Assembly: GCA_019915135.1 (NCBI GenBank)
Contig: JAHLMK010000009.1
Location: 558,001 to 622,000, forward strand
Length of the DNA: 64,000 bases
Source: Strobilurus pachycystidiatus
Lineage: Eukaryota; Basidiomycota; Agaricomycetes; Agaricales; Physalacriaceae
Reading direction: 5' to 3'
Positions 36,108 through 48,279 of this stretch are shown piece by piece. The notes beneath the pieces were generated by a model. That model saw nothing but the letters and a program-made list of their open reading frames with translations, was not told where the DNA came from and searched no databases. The stretch's first letter is position 1; the number at the start of each line of letters is the position of its first letter. A program made the translations under genes and the position numbers.

Positions 36108-38497
36108 TCACTTTTCAGTGCTACCAAGTCCTTTGACATACTCCTGGGAGGCAGTTTCTGAAGATCCAGGTCGCACTGACATCTCTCGGTGCTCGTCGTG
36201 AACTGCCTCGGGACGACCCATGAGCTGGAGACTACGGTACTTGTTAGCATTTCTGGTGAGAAATCCGCGACCAAATGGACTCACATCCAAGAGGGGATGA
36301 TGCTGCCTGGAGGAACGACCCATTGTTCTGAGGCGTCGATGTTGGGAGGGACCACTCGGCCACCAGTGAGCTTGGAGATGATCTTGGGAATGCCGTTCAG
36401 AAGCATGTACGTGATCACACCAGCGATAACGCCATATGCGATGCTAAGCATCAATCAGCATCGAGCAATTTGAGTCGCGAAAGGAAGAACGTACTTGTAG
36501 GAAAGGGGGATAATGAGGATAACGAGGAAGGCGGGGACGGCGTCGCCAATGTAATCCCAGTTGATTTCACGGACGTTGCGGATCATCATGGAACCGACGA
36601 TGACCAAGGCGCCTCCAGTGGCCCATCCCGGGATTGATGCGAAAATCGGGGAGAAGAAGACGCAGACGAAGAAAGCCAGACCGGTGGTCATAGCGGTAAT
36701 ACCAGTCTTTCCACCCTCTGACAGCGGGATTAGTCCGACCGCATGCTACGAATGATAGATGCACTCACCAGCAATACCGGTGGCACTCTCGATGAAGGCA
36801 GTGACAGGGCTGGTTCCCAGCAAGGCACCTATACTGATTGAGAAGGCGTCGACACAGTACGCAAGAGTTGAGTTTTCGAAGTCCAGAGTGATTTCATCGC
36901 GAAGTCCGGCGAAGCGGGCCATGGAGTAGAGGGTACCAGTTGTATCGAGGATATCGACATAGAGGAATGTGATCAGGGCGTACCAGACGCGCCCGTTGCT
37001 GTAGTGGTACTATCAGAGGGGTCAGTTATTCCTGTGCATTTGTGTGGAAGTGGAACCCAACTCACATCGATCGCATTGCCCACATGTTCGAGCCTGTGGA
37101 AAGTGACAACCTTCTTGAAGTAGTCGAAGAGCTGGTCACCAGCATCGGTGTGCGGGAAGAAGGTGACTGAAGTGGGACGGGGCCAGGAGATGATGGAGAC
37201 CAAGAAAATACCGATGAGGATGGCACCCCGGACGCGGTACATCATCAAAAGCACGGTTAAGATGCTGGATGATTGGAAGATAAGGACATAGTTGGCAGGC
37301 ATGGGATGCCACACTTACCCTCCGACGAAGATACCCAGCCACATGGTAGGGCTTTGAAGCACGCGCGACTCGCAGTAGTTGGGTAGATTCTCATACATGT
37401 CTTCTGCCTTGCAGCCTCCCAAGGCAACAAAGTCGGTGGTAGCACCGCCAATGACAAACAGGCCAGAAGGAGCTAAATTATTATATCAGTTCCGGCGTCC
37501 CGTGAAGGACTAGTCGAACGCTGCTTACACAGTCCGACGAATCTAACATCGGGAAAGCACTGTCAGGATATAGCTCGGAAAACATATGACTGATGAACGT
37601 ACGCAATGAAGAGACCGATACCAGCGCCGACAGCGAGAACCAGGGATTGGGGCATCACTCGGACAAGCCATTGACGCAGACCAAGGATAGACAGGATCAG
37701 GAAAATCCATCTGAAATTAGAAGTTCAGAACCAAGAGTATGCTTCTGGAGGATAGGGTGAAACGCGTACCCTTCAAGGAAAACTGCAGCCAGAGCCTCCC
37801 CATAGGTGACGTTTCCAGACCCATGGTAGCCAACAACCGAGTATGAAAACTATGCGGCGATTGAGATAGACGCGCAGGGGTGAATGAGATAGACGTACGT
37901 AGGCGTTCAAGCCGAGACCCGGAGCCATACCGACGGGAAGATTAGCGACGGCGCCCATCAGGAAGGATGAAATGGCAGAAATCGCAGCGGTGGAAGTTAT
38001 GAGGTCGTTCCGCACTTCGTTGACGCAGGTAAGATATGTAGGGTCCACGTTACAAACAGGATCATCAGCCGTGCCCTCGCAGACACAAGGACCTCCAGAG
38101 TCAGCCAAAATGGCTGCATTGACGGAGATCTAAAGCCGAGTTGGTGACTGGCGGAGGAATGTTGACGGTTGTACACACAATATAAGCCATAGCAGCCTAT
38201 TCGAGACGGTTCAGACCGGAAGCAGACTTTTTACGGAAGCGTATGCGTACCCATGTTGTTAAACCCGCCCGAATTTCGGTCTAGACAGGATTGAGTATGA
38301 GGAATTGGGAGGAAAAGAGAACACGCGCCGTGAACCGCGACCCAATGCGCTCCTTGGGGTGACCACTACCCTCTAAGCGGAACCACCTTCCAACAAACGA
38401 GTCCGCGACCTGTTTCGTGGTATTTCAGTACGCTATGCGCCGTCGCGCCCCGCGGTGCGCCTACCTGAGCATTGAGGCGGTCGAAGAAGTTGACCAT
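36108..38497 (-). CDS. AzgA-type purine (adenine/guanine/hypoxanthine) permease
   Basis: The start at 38497 reads [12 protein letters not shown], the usual N-terminus of fungal AzgA. Later exons read [40 protein letters not shown], the substrate-site region around [56 protein letters not shown] and [20 protein letters not shown]. The C-terminal tail ([20 protein letters not shown]) ends at 36108. The family is a proton-coupled purine importer of the plasma membrane with about 12-14 helices. Many short introns interrupt the gene. The open parts look intact. Substrate choice follows the family assignment and is not proven. Confidence 0.88.
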
Positions 38498-41036
38498 GGC
38501 GCCCAGCAGTGGTGGGATGAGAGTGAGGGGGAAGGAAGATAGGGTATCAGCATTAGCTTGGTATTTTAGCCTGTGCAAGTCATCGATCAAACCGCCATGT
38601 GCATTATTTCCACATGCGTCCGATTGGCAGCGCATCTTCCCGATCCACCGGGCCACGGTTCGGACGCGGACGCCCTGGCAATCAATCAAATGCGTAACGC
38701 CACCAGAATCAATACAGTTTGCCCTTGATTCAAGCAGCGTTCTAGAGCTGAGTAATACGTGCCTCAATACTTACGATATCTCTGTGGCGACCATCTAGCC
38801 ACTACGACTAGTGACTAGTCCACAATCAGCACGCCACTGCGCAACTGCAGCCAGAGCTTCTCCGGCGCCGCAACCTTATTCTTGACAAACCACAACCCCA
38901 ACTCACCCGCAGAAAAGTCAGCCAGCGTAAAATCATCTACGGCAGCATCATAGGGATTCTCGACTCTTCAGCGAGGCCTCATCCAAGTGATGGACATCCC
39001 CTCGTCCCCCGACTCCGGAGATTGAGTGGTATTTTCCGCGCCCTAAATCCTCAGTGGCTCAGAGCGATCAGAGAGCAATTAAATCTACCTCCACGCAGTT
39101 GGTCCCCAGGAACAGACGCCCGACCAAGGCGTGTGAGGGCGTGTGGTACGCTGAGATAGCGCGCCCGAAGCATATGCCTCCTCCTGTGCCATCACTCGGC
39201 CACCAAGATAGTGTCAACTTGTAGGTCCAGAGCTCACGTACCTGCGCAATTCAATATGTCGAGCTTAGCTGCCAATCGTGGGGACCCGTATCTTGCCTGA
39301 CTGCTTCTCTTCTTCGCGAACGTTGAGGTACGCCAGAGGTACAGTACGCTGGATGCTCGTGCAAGTCAGGGTAGTTACCATGCCATCAATGAGTGTCGGT
39401 CACGTCCCTGACATCATTGACTCGAGCCACATGCAAACTATAGTACGTCCATGCCGTCCTCCTCAATACATTCCACTCGACCGTGACGCTCGTACTGCTA
39501 CTACTGTACGCGTTGTAGCAACCTCTTGCAATAGAAGTCCCCACTCACGATCCGCTCCGGTTCCAATGGTTGCCAGATAACATACTCAAATCGACTCCTG
39601 CCAGTCTCCTGGACCTCTATGGCAACTACGCGACATCGTGTGACCTGTACGCCCGTCCCCCGATGATCGTTATCCTCTGTCGGTCCCCTCTTGGACTCCC
39701 TTCTTGGCTCTCATCGCTTGCCAGTGGGTCACTTCTGCAATAAACCAAGCAGCCTGTTGTCGAGTATCCAAGATTCGACCAATTATTAGAGCGCGCCCGC
39801 AAACTCTAAAGACGACCGAATACACCGACGTGTCAACTTTGATCGAATCTGTCTAGGTCCTATACTACACTGGTTTCCTGACTTCCGTTTCCTGTCTTTC
39901 TGATTCCTTGGCCTTTGACTAGTACTTGCCCCTATACTTGGCGGTACTTCAACTTGCTGCGCCCGCTGGCTATCTCAAACTGTTGACTCTCACTCTCAGT
40001 GAAGGGTCTCGAGCTTTTGATGCGCACAGTGATCATGAAATCGTGCCTGCTATGTAGTATGCCAACTCTCCTGGACCGGTCATCGATGTTACGCCTCGCA
40101 TCCAACACGGCTATGGGGACCTGAATTCGCGCGGACGTGATGCACGCGGAACAGATGCCTAGCGAATATGAGCTCTGATATGAGGAGGGGATTCTGTCTC
40201 GCGCGAGGGACCTACCCTTCTGTGCTTCTCTAGTAGGTCTAGGTCACCACGGTGCCAAGTTGGACATCCGAACTGTTTCGCGCGGACGATTTCCGGGTCC
40301 CCTCCTTCGTACTCAGTACCCGTGTGGCCGGTTTCATATTCTCCTACGACCAGTCAGGTCAATCTTCCGGGTACGCGTGGGCGGTGGATTGTGTCTCGCA
40401 GGAGCTTGAGTTCCCCGTGTGTCTCGTGGGAGGAGCTGCTTTGCTTCTTGAGGTCCGGGTCGCGGTCCATACTAGCTTAACGTTACTGCTCTATGCAGCG
40501 CACAGACGGTGTTACCGGCTCCGTTTTAGGGAAGTTGCAAGCACGGACTTCGCAGTATTAGCGGCAATAGACTGCACTGAAGTAACAACACGGCGAATCT
40601 TCTTCGAGCCTAACTCGACGCTTCCTTCCTCTATGGGTTCTTACCATTCGCCACATTCCACGCCCACTAGAAGATAGCTCATGCTGATTGATGTAGATCA
40701 TGGGGACGTTGATAGGTTCGCGAGTCCAAGGACGTGGCCATCTCGGAGTCTGGCCCTGTGTGCTTGACCCACCTCCGATTCCGATAACAATTCGACAAAC
40801 TTAGAATGTGAAGTGGGACACACAAGAAACCGGGGCTGGTAGTGACTAGTCAGCAATATGAGAAGGCGACTAGTAACTTGCTATATTGTATCTCTGGGTA
40901 GCGGCGTTCAGTCAAGGTTTGATCATTCCTGTGAGCTGCCGCCCCTTTTCAAACTAGACGTGAATTAGTGAGGTTGAGATATCATCGTTCGTTCGTCTAA
41001 ACTTCTTCTAAATCATTGCTTTCCATCTCAGGTCCA
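38498..41036. other. Long region without a recognised gene
   Basis: About 2.5 kb. A 141-codon plus-strand frame at 40252-40677 has a central hydrophobic stretch (LVGGAALLLEVRVAVHTSLT) but no known family, and its first codons lie in GC-rich sequence without intron signals. The remainder has scattered short frames and could be decayed retroelement DNA; no reverse transcriptase motif was found. Confidence 0.45.
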
Positions 41037-42328
41037 TCATGCATCGTGTGGGTGCGCGACCAGTTTGACACCACCGGCCCTCCTTTCCCCCACCTTCCTC
41101 ACCGCGTCTCCAATGTCTGCAAGACCATTCGGGAGGACTTCGACCACGTTCGGCTGCGGGTAAACGCGTCAAGCTACCAACGCCGACCGGAATCAGACAC
41201 AGAACTCACCACAATAACCTTCTTCTCCAACATTACCGGCAGGTTTTTGATCACCAAACGTCCAAACGTCGTGTGGTCGGGTGTGGCTGCATAGCCCTTC
41301 ACTGGCTTGCCCTCGGGGAAGTAGTACACATCAGGACCAGCATAATATCCCAGTGCCTTTGCCAGAGCGATGTTCTTTTCCTTCAGGTCTCTTTCAATCT
41401 CGGATTGCGGCACGGCAGTGCACAGTTTTCCGCCGTCGACGAGACAATCGTATGCGTCGTCAAGAGCGCCGGAGACATCGTAAATGACATCCACTGGGGT
41501 AGAGATGGCTTTGGACAGCTCGCTGCTGGGCACTTCATTGCGATCAATGAGCTCGGTGGCGCCAAGAGTCTGGAGGTAAGCGTAGTTGGCCTTCGATGCA
41601 TACGCGATGATGCGCTCGAATCCGAGGAACTTGAGGCATTGTATCGCTTTGCCGAAGCGTGAGTACCATTCATGGGACCCATGATAATGTACTAGATGCT
41701 CACCAAATTGACCCACGGACGTGTTTGCACCGATTACAAGGGCAGATTGACCTTTTTGAGGTTTGTCCCATGAGAAGGTGGGGTTCAAACCGATCCCTAT
41801 GGGTTGGTCGGCGAATAGACCGAGGCAGGCGGTGGTAAATGTAATTGGGCAGGTCGCGGCGTCGTCAAAGCTCACGCTTTCCGGGAGCTACATTGTCAGG
41901 TAGGTATTGGAACTGAACACTTGGGCAAAGCGAAGTCTGACTTACGCGCATAACAACGGCAGCAGGAAGAGCGATGTACTGCTGGAATCCACCGGACAGT
42001 GTTTGCGAAAATCTGTTTCAAGGCACTTGAGCTAACGCAGGCGCCCAGTGAATGAAGTTGACGCTTACGCTCTGTCGCCTTTCGCGAAGTCCGTGACTCC
42101 TTCACCGACTGCTTCGATTGTTCCAGCGATATCACCTCCCAAGATGGCGGGGTAGCTAGAGAGTAGAACGTCGTACATAGGCCTGTAGAGATCAAAGGGA
42201 TTGACCGCCGTGGACAGGATCTTGACGAGGACCTCCCCCTTCGCAGGGGTCGGGATGGGGAGCTCAGCGGGAGTGAACTTGAAGTCGGGTCCGGGAGCGG
42301 CGACGATAATGGCTTGCTGTGTAGACAT
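41037..42328 (-). CDS. Zinc-type alcohol dehydrogenase / quinone-reductase-like protein
   Basis: Starts MSTQQAIIVAAPGPDFKFTP with a GroES-like domain: LPIPTPAKGEVLVKILSTAV, NPFDLYRPMYDV, GGDIAGTIEAVGEGVTDFAK. The Rossmann domain has SALVIGANTSVGQF, close to the usual GxxxxVG loop, then FERIIAYASKANYAYLQTLG and ATELIDRNE. The last exon, after a GTGAGT...GCAG intron, reads PNVVEVLPNGLADIGDAV and ends at 41037. No zinc-binding Cys cluster is visible, so it resembles the zinc-independent enoyl or quinone reductase branch common in fungi. Likely an NADPH-dependent cytosolic oxidoreductase; substrate unknown. Confidence 0.82.
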
Positions 42329-42376
42329 GAAGGAAGAGAGAATGTTGAGTGTGGAGCATGTCTCTGCAATGAGTCT

Positions 42377-42383
42377 TTTTATA
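42377..42383 (-). promoter_or_regulatory. TATA box of the dehydrogenase gene
   Basis: TATAAAA on the minus strand, about 50 bp before the start codon. Confidence 0.5.
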
Positions 42384-42982
42384 AGCATCGCCGATCCACC
42401 AAGCTCGCACAATGACAATAGCGTCAGTACCTTGGTCAGGAGTCATACGACGACGGTTTGTTGACTGAGTGATTTGCAATCGACTGGTGCAGAAGTTTGG
42501 TAAGAATGATGCACTATGGGATTCATTGTACTTAGTCATTGCAAACGACAACCCTCGGAAGAAGAAACGCAGTCTCCTTGCGGTGACTCGGTATTATTGA
42601 TCACCAATTCAAAGTCGACGCGTCGACTAGCCGACGCGCGCCGTGCTGGATGCCGCGCCGTCCCTGATTCGAATGGGTGAACGCTGCGTAACGCAATTCG
42701 GATGCCTTCTTCTTCCGAACGCAAAATGCCATCACAAAGTCTCTCAGGCTGTTGCCAGTGGTCCTTCGCATCGTGTTAGCAAGCTGGGAACGTTGATTGA
42801 GTCATGAGCTCTTCCTGTATTGTAGAACTGCAAGCTGGTGGTTCGGCTTGGTAAGATGGGTACTGAGCGCTGAGGAGCAAGAGAAGTAAAATCGAACCTT
42901 CGTGACGAAACGCTGCAGACTGCTCAATGATCCGAGGACAACCGTGTAACATCGGAGTTTGATCCGATACGGGAACGCATAG

Positions 42983-43143
42983 TTGGCGGGGTTTCAATTT
43001 TCAAAGCTTGCTGAGTCTTGCTCTTCGACTTCGATGTTGTCCTCCACCGTCTCAATGAGCGCTGAATAGCCTTTCAACTCAAGAGCGCCGGGCTATGGCA
43101 TTCACCCGCTCAATATTAGCCTCTTACCTACCTGACGGACTGC
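42983..43143. repeat. Module spacer X, copy 1
   Basis: Begins TTGGCGGGGTTTCAATTTTC and contains GTTGTCCTCCACCGTCTC. Matches 48280-48445 almost end to end and 45265-45400 with gaps. It lies between the upstream end of one B gene and the upstream region of the next A gene. Its presence here, with no B gene to its left, suggests that a further module once lay upstream. Nothing else was recognised between 42384 and 43530. Confidence 0.75.
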
Positions 43144-43532
43144 GCTTGGGACTGTCGGCTATCGACGAGTAGCGACGATGTTGTACAATGGGGGCACTGA
43201 TTCGGAAGATTCTACCTGCTTCGCTTGGTCCTTCAAGAATCAATGCGTGACTCTATGCGACACCCTGCGTAAGCCATCCTACATCCTTTGCTTGTCATCG
43301 GACTAAGACGCATTCAAGCGCGGCCTTGGAATCATTCCCCGTCGCAGGGTAGAGCAACCATCAACTGGAGGCAGAATACCCGTGCCTCCGAGTCATTCGC
43401 TTCATGTTATTGTTCCAGTCGTGACGCAGGCGTAGATTGCAACTTGAACCTTTGTCAACAATAAACGCTATTGTGATAGTATACCCAGAGGAGTAAGTGA
43501 CCCGTAGTGACGCCTGGCAATTGTATTGATGT

Positions 43533-43539
43533 TATAAAA
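43533..43539 (+). promoter_or_regulatory. TATA box of A1
   Basis: TATAAAA inside a leader shared by all three tandem A genes (TTGTATTGATGTTATA), 74 bp before the A1 start codon. Confidence 0.65.
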
Positions 43540-43612
43540 GCAGGCATTAGAAGTGGCGAACCACCCAAGCATTAACCATCCGCTTCTTCCCAGCTCGACA
43601 TTTCATCTGCTC

Positions 43613-44814
43613 ATGTCCCATCCTCGCCCCAAATCGCCAATCCCGGTCGGTTCTCCCCCCAGTTACGAAGTTGCGACCACACCTAGAGTCAATCATCCCT
43701 TCAATCTGGTAGAGAACAAGTTTCATCGCGATCCCTTTGTGATCAATGGGCAGCGTGCTATACGCTTACTAGGCGCGAACGATGCCAATGCGGTACAACT
43801 TGTGCTTGCCCTCGTGCATGACTGCTTCATAGTTCTCAATCAAGTGCATCTGGGGAAGAAACCGGAAGACGCTTTCACTCTTCGTTGGCGCCTCTTATCA
43901 TTGTACGTTGTCGAGAAGGATATCACCGAGTACAGAGAGGCGCTCAGTACCGATGGCCTGCAATATCGATATCAGGCCATTGAAAGCCTCATAGCTCTAC
44001 GGCAGCGCACGCTATTCGCCGACGATCTTGGACATGACGATCGCTGTGGTATAGATCAACGACATGAACTGTCGACGATCATTGGACGCGCCCTCATGGA
44101 ACCTCCCCGGGGGCTTAAGGACGAGCTGGCCTCGTCTTTTATAAGCCTTCTTCGGCGGTTTCGAGACGCCGTGGAGTCAAGCCCCGTCCCACCCCCTGAC
44201 GCGCTGGAACTCTGCAACGACGTTCGCGCCTTCTTCAGATTGGCCCCATGCATCCCCCACACCCGCGAAGGGACCGAACTCACTCCCACGCGGGAATTAG
44301 AACTCATTTATGACATTTTCCTTGCGCTCTTTTGCATGTTCCATACCCGGCCGCACGGCATTGACCTCAATTCCATATTCATATCCTTTGGCGCCGACCC
44401 ACCAGATGCCCTCCATTCTACCTCCTGTCCTCTCACGCGGAAGTTCTTGCTCGCCCGTGATGTCCTCTGCCACCTTGTGCCGGGTCCGTGCACGTTGCAA
44501 CCGGAAGGAGCGTTCGCTCAATATGTGCAGCCGGTAATGCAAGCTCGACAGGAATGGCTTCTGCCTCGTAAGTAAAGTAGAGCCGAGGCAAATATCTTGC
44601 TAATTCTGATTCGCTTCTTTTAGGTTCTCGAGATGCTCGATGGCCAGACTTGCGCTACAAGCTAGAAGATATAGAGGAATCATTTGGTCAGCCAGATGGT
44701 GTCCTGACGTTCGGTTTCACACCACAGCAGCATGTCGGAAGCTTTGTTGTAGCCTACTTGAACTGTGCCCTACCAGAACACTATCTACAGCCAGGAGATT
44801 TTTTTCCATTCTGA
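43613..44814 (+). CDS. Family A protein, tandem copy A1
   Basis: Exons 43613-44567 and 44624-44814, joined in phase 1 by a 56-nt GTAAGT...TAG intron with a CTAAT branch site, give 381 residues. I chose ATG 43613; the same MSHP start exists in all three copies, while longer frames need GTG or TTG. The order of blocks is a Pro-rich start (MSHPRPKSPIPVGSPPSYE), VNHPFNLVENKF, NDANAVQLVLALVHDCFIVL, YREALSTDGLQYRYQAIESL, LRQRTLFADD, HELSTIIGRALMEPP, CNDVRAFFRLAPCIPHTREG, LARDVLCHLVPGPCTL, then the last exon SFGQPDGVLTFGFTPQQHVG and HYLQPGDFFPF. Mostly helical, no signal peptide or membrane segment. Function unknown. Confidence 0.8.
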
Positions 44815-44838
44815 TAGTATGTGTCTCAGGTACTACAT

Positions 44839-45212
44839 CACATTGAATGGAGAGCTGGAATGGAGCGAACATCGATGATTTCGCCGAAAGCAGGGCTCTG
44901 TAGTATATCCTCCATAGCTTCATACGCATTGACTATCGTTAGCGTCATGTCGAATTGCACGTCCAAATATTACATACCTTCCTTGATACCCCCACAGTCT
45001 TTGAGATGAAACTCGTTCTCGTACTGCTGAATGCAGCTTTGGAAGTCAAGATATAAGGTTGCTAGCGAATCTTTCTCCGCGTGCTCGAACATAGAAAGTG
45101 TTCTCCATTCCTCCCATGTGTCACGGACAGTGAGCTGCTGCACTCCATATTTCGCTAGGCATACCAGCAGGGAAGAGGTGCGCAATGACCTTTGAGCGCG
45201 ATAAATGTTTTC
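44839..45212 (-). pseudogene. Family B copy B1, 5'-truncated
   Basis: Keeps the last exon (NAYEAMEDILQSPAFGEI, IDVRSIPALHSM) and most of the exon before it (VCLAKYGVQQLTVRDTWEEW, SMFEHAEKDSLATLYLDFQS, ENEFHLKDCGGIKEG). At about 45211-45214 the homology to B2/B3 stops at the 5' edge of that exon and jumps directly to sequence found upstream of the B2 start (TGATCCCATATTGGGAACGA). Exons 1-3 and the start codon are therefore deleted. One base is also missing near 45190 compared with B3. Not expected to make a B protein. Confidence 0.85.
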
Positions 45213-45264
45213 AATCTGATCCCATATTGGGAACGAGAAGGCGGGCCGAGGCCGCCGAGCTCAT

Positions 45265-45400
45265 TGGCGGGGTTTCAATTCTAAAAGCTTGCTCTTCGAC
45301 AATGTCCTCCACGTCGAACATTGACGCGCTTCAACTCAAGAGCGCCTGACTCTGGCACTCATGGACCCCCCTCCCAAGATTGGTTCTCACTTATTTGACG
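45265..45400. repeat. Module spacer X, copy 2
   Basis: Shortened copy of 42983-43143 (TTGGCGGGGTTTCAATTCTA, then TCCTCCACGTC), followed by the shared A upstream region (GTAGCGACGATGTTG, CACCCTGCGTAAGCCATCC). Confidence 0.7.
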
Positions 45401-45804
45401 GAATGCGCTTGGGACCGTATCGCCGTCGGCTGTCGAAGAGTAGCGACGATGTTGTGCAATGGCAAAGGGCCCGGCTCGGAAGACTCTATTTGCTTCACTC
45501 AGTCGTGCGTGTCTTCAAGAATCAATGTATGACTTCATGTGACACCCTGCGTAAGCCATCCTACATCCTTTTGTTGTCATCGGACCAAGACGCATTCAAG
45601 CGCCGCGCCTGGAGTCACTCCCCGTCGTAGGGTAGAGCAACCATCAAGTGGAGGCAGAATACCCGTGCCTCCGAGTCATTCTATTGTTCCAGTCGTGACG
45701 CAGGCGCAGATTGCAACCTTTGACACAGACAATAAGCGCTAATTGTGATGGTATACCCAGAGGAGCAAGTGACCCGTAGTAATGCCTGACAATTGTATTG
45801 ATGT

Positions 45805-45811
45805 TATATAG
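45805..45811 (+). promoter_or_regulatory. TATA box of A2
   Basis: TATATAG at the position of the A1 TATA box in the shared leader, 73 bp before the start codon. Confidence 0.6.
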
Positions 45812-45883
45812 CAGGCATTTGAAGTGGCGAACCAACCAGGCGCTCACCATCCACTTCGTCCCAGCTCGACATTCCATCTGCTC

Positions 45884-47086
45884 ATGTCTCATCCTCGCCC
45901 CAGATCGCCTATCCCCGTCGTTCCCCCTCCCAGTTACGAAACTGCGATCACACCCAGAGTCGGACATCCCTTCAATCTGGTAGAGAACAAGTTTCTCCGC
46001 GATCCCTTTGTGATCAGTGGACAGCGTGTTATACGCTTACTAGGCGCGAACGATGCCAATGCGGTACGGCTTGTACTGGCTCTCGTGCATGACTGCTTCA
46101 TCGTCCTCAATCAATTACATCTGGGGAAGAAACCGGAAGACGCTTTCACTCTTCGTTGGCGCCTTTTATCACTGTACATTGTCGAGAAGGATATCACCGA
46201 GTACAGAGAGGCGCTCAGTACCGATGGCCTGCAATATCGATATCAGGCCATTGAGAGCCTCATAGCTCTACGGCAGCGCACGCTTTTCGCCGATGATCTA
46301 CGACATGACGATCGCTGTGGTATAGATCAACGACATGAACTGTCGACGATCATTGGACGCGCCCTCATGGAACCTCCCCGGGGGCTCAAGGACGAGCTGG
46401 CCTCGTCCTTTATAAGCCTTCTTCGGCGGGTTCGAGACGCCGTGGAGTCAAGCCCCGTCTCACCCCCTGATGCGCTGAAACTCTGCAACGACATTCGCGC
46501 CTTCTACAAATTGGCCCCATGCATCCCCCACACTCGCGAAGGGACGGAACTCACTCCCACGCGGGAATTAGAACTCATTTATGACATTTTCCTTGCGCTC
46601 TTTTGCATGTTCCAGACCCGGCCGCATGGCATTGACCGCAAGTCCATATTCATATCCTTTGGCGCCGACCCACCAGATGCCCTCCACCCTACCTCCTGTC
46701 CTCTCACGCGGAAGTTCTTGCTAGCCCGTGATGTCCTCTGCCACCTTGTGCCGGGTCCGTGCACCTTGCAACCGGAAGGAGCGTTCGCTCAATACGTGCA
46801 GCCGGTAATGCAAGCTCGACAGCAATGGTATCTGCCTCGTAAGTAGAGTAGAGCCTAGGCAGATATCCTTGTAAATTCTGATTCGCTTCTTCTAGATTCT
46901 CGAGACCCTCGTTGGTCAGGCATGCACGACAAGCTAGATGATATAGAGGAATCATTTGGTCAGCCAGATGGTGTTTTGACGTTCGGTTGCACACCACAGC
47001 AGCATGTCGGAAGCTTCGTTGGACCCTACTTGAGCTGTGCCTTACCAGAACACTATCTACAGCCAGGAGATTTCTTTTCATTCTAA
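45884..47086 (+). CDS. Family A protein, tandem copy A2
   Basis: Exons 45884-46838 and 46896-47086, with the same phase and the same exon lengths (955 and 191 nt) as A1. The protein is nearly identical to A1; differences are mostly single substitutions (for example YKLAPCIPHTREG for FRLAPCIPHTREG). The last exon reads SFGQPDGVLTFGCTPQQHVG and HYLQPGDFFSF. The preserved frame, intron and length argue that it is, or recently was, under selection or is a very young copy. Its stop lies 11 bp from the stop of the convergent B2. Function unknown. Confidence 0.8.
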
Positions 47087-47097
47087 AAGTATGTGTC

Positions 47098-48038
47098 TCA
47101 GGTACTATGCCGCATTGAATGAAGAGCTGGGATAGAGCGAACATCAATGATTTCGCCGAAAGTAGGGCTCTGTAGAATATCCTGCATAGCTTCATACGCA
47201 TTGACTATCGTTAGCGCCACTTCGAATTGCATGTCCAAATATCACATACCTTCCTTAATGCCCCCACAATCTTTGAGGTAGAAATCGTTCTCGTACTGCT
47301 GAATGCAGGATCGGAAGTCAAGATGTAGAGATGATAACGCGTCCTGATCCGCCAGCTCGAACATGGAAAGGGATTTCCATTTCTCCCAGGCATCACGAAT
47401 GGGGAGTTGTTGTACTCCGTATTCCGGCAGACATACATATAGCGAAGAGGCTGGCAACGACGCGTTGAGCGCGTTGAACGTTTCCAGTGAACATCAAGTT
47501 CGTGAGCAAGGCAGGGTTTGGGCACGCTGGTGAGGATGTAGGAACTTACTCCATGCCCTGTAGCGGGCGAGTGTCTTGATCACAGGACTGACGAGAAGAA
47601 GCGCTAAGTACTGGTATTTAGGAAACACCTGGCTGAAAACCAGAATGTCATACCAGTCTTGAGGTGTCCCCATCTCACGTCACAGTTCAGCTCTACTGAT
47701 TTGACCCATAGGGCGAGAGACGGCCGCCTGTTGAAAAGACGATTGTACGCAAGCAATGCAAGATCCTCTTCTCCAGAGGGCCATATGACCTCGCCAGAAT
47801 CGTCAGACGTCTCGCTGTTCGCGTTCAACCAGAGTTCCACTTAGCGAAGGAGAAGTTGAAATCAGGTTGGCTGTCTGATTCTCAGAAAAGTTGATCTCTC
47901 ACCATACGTATCGATCAGATCTTCGATCTTCTTATGAGGAGATAGTTGATTTATGTATGTGGCGCAAGCCATTAGTCGCCTGCTGCTTTCCGGTTCATTG
48001 TCCTGTCTACGATGGCAGTTTAGCGGAATCGTACTCAT
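47098..48038 (-). CDS. Family B protein, tandem copy B2
   Basis: Start at 48038 (MSTIPLNCHRRQDNEPESSR), conserved with B3 (MCTIPLKCRRRQD). Exons read LMACATYINQLSPHKKIEDL, then ELWLNANSETSDDSGEVIWP and LALLAYNRLFNRRPSLALWV, then a short exon ALLLVSPVIKTLARYRAW, then LYVCLPEYGVQQLPIRDAWE and ENDFYLKDCGGIKEG, then AYEAMQDILQSPTFGEI. The acceptor before the fourth exon, CACAG in B3, reads TTCAC here (near 47490) and has no AG. The next AG, 36 nt downstream within LPASS, is in frame and would only remove about 12 residues. So the gene may still work with a shortened exon, or may be failing. Function unknown. Confidence 0.6.
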
Positions 48039-48279
48039 GAAGGTAAGCCCTCACTGACCGGCCAGCCGGGGACGATACAGAGTCATACTCCATCGAAATG
48101 AATGTGGGGAGAAGGTTGGAGGGATGTTTTGAGCGCCGTTGCATTGTATGTAGCGGTTCTTGTGTCGAATGGAGAACAAGGTGCACGTCGGTGCGATAGG
48201 TTCTCCGTTCCAACTCAAGTCTTCTCGAATTTGATCCCATATTGGGAACGAGCAGGCGGGCCGAGCCCGCCGAGCCCAG

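Noticed and set aside
38498..41036. Retrotransposon remnant in the gene-poor stretch
   Set aside because: Considered because of many short broken frames, but no reverse transcriptase, integrase or long terminal repeat could be identified.
43553..43612. Upstream extensions of the A genes starting at GTG (A1, A2) or TTG (A3)
   Set aside because: Nuclear fungal genes start at ATG, and an ATG at the same MSHP position exists in all three copies.
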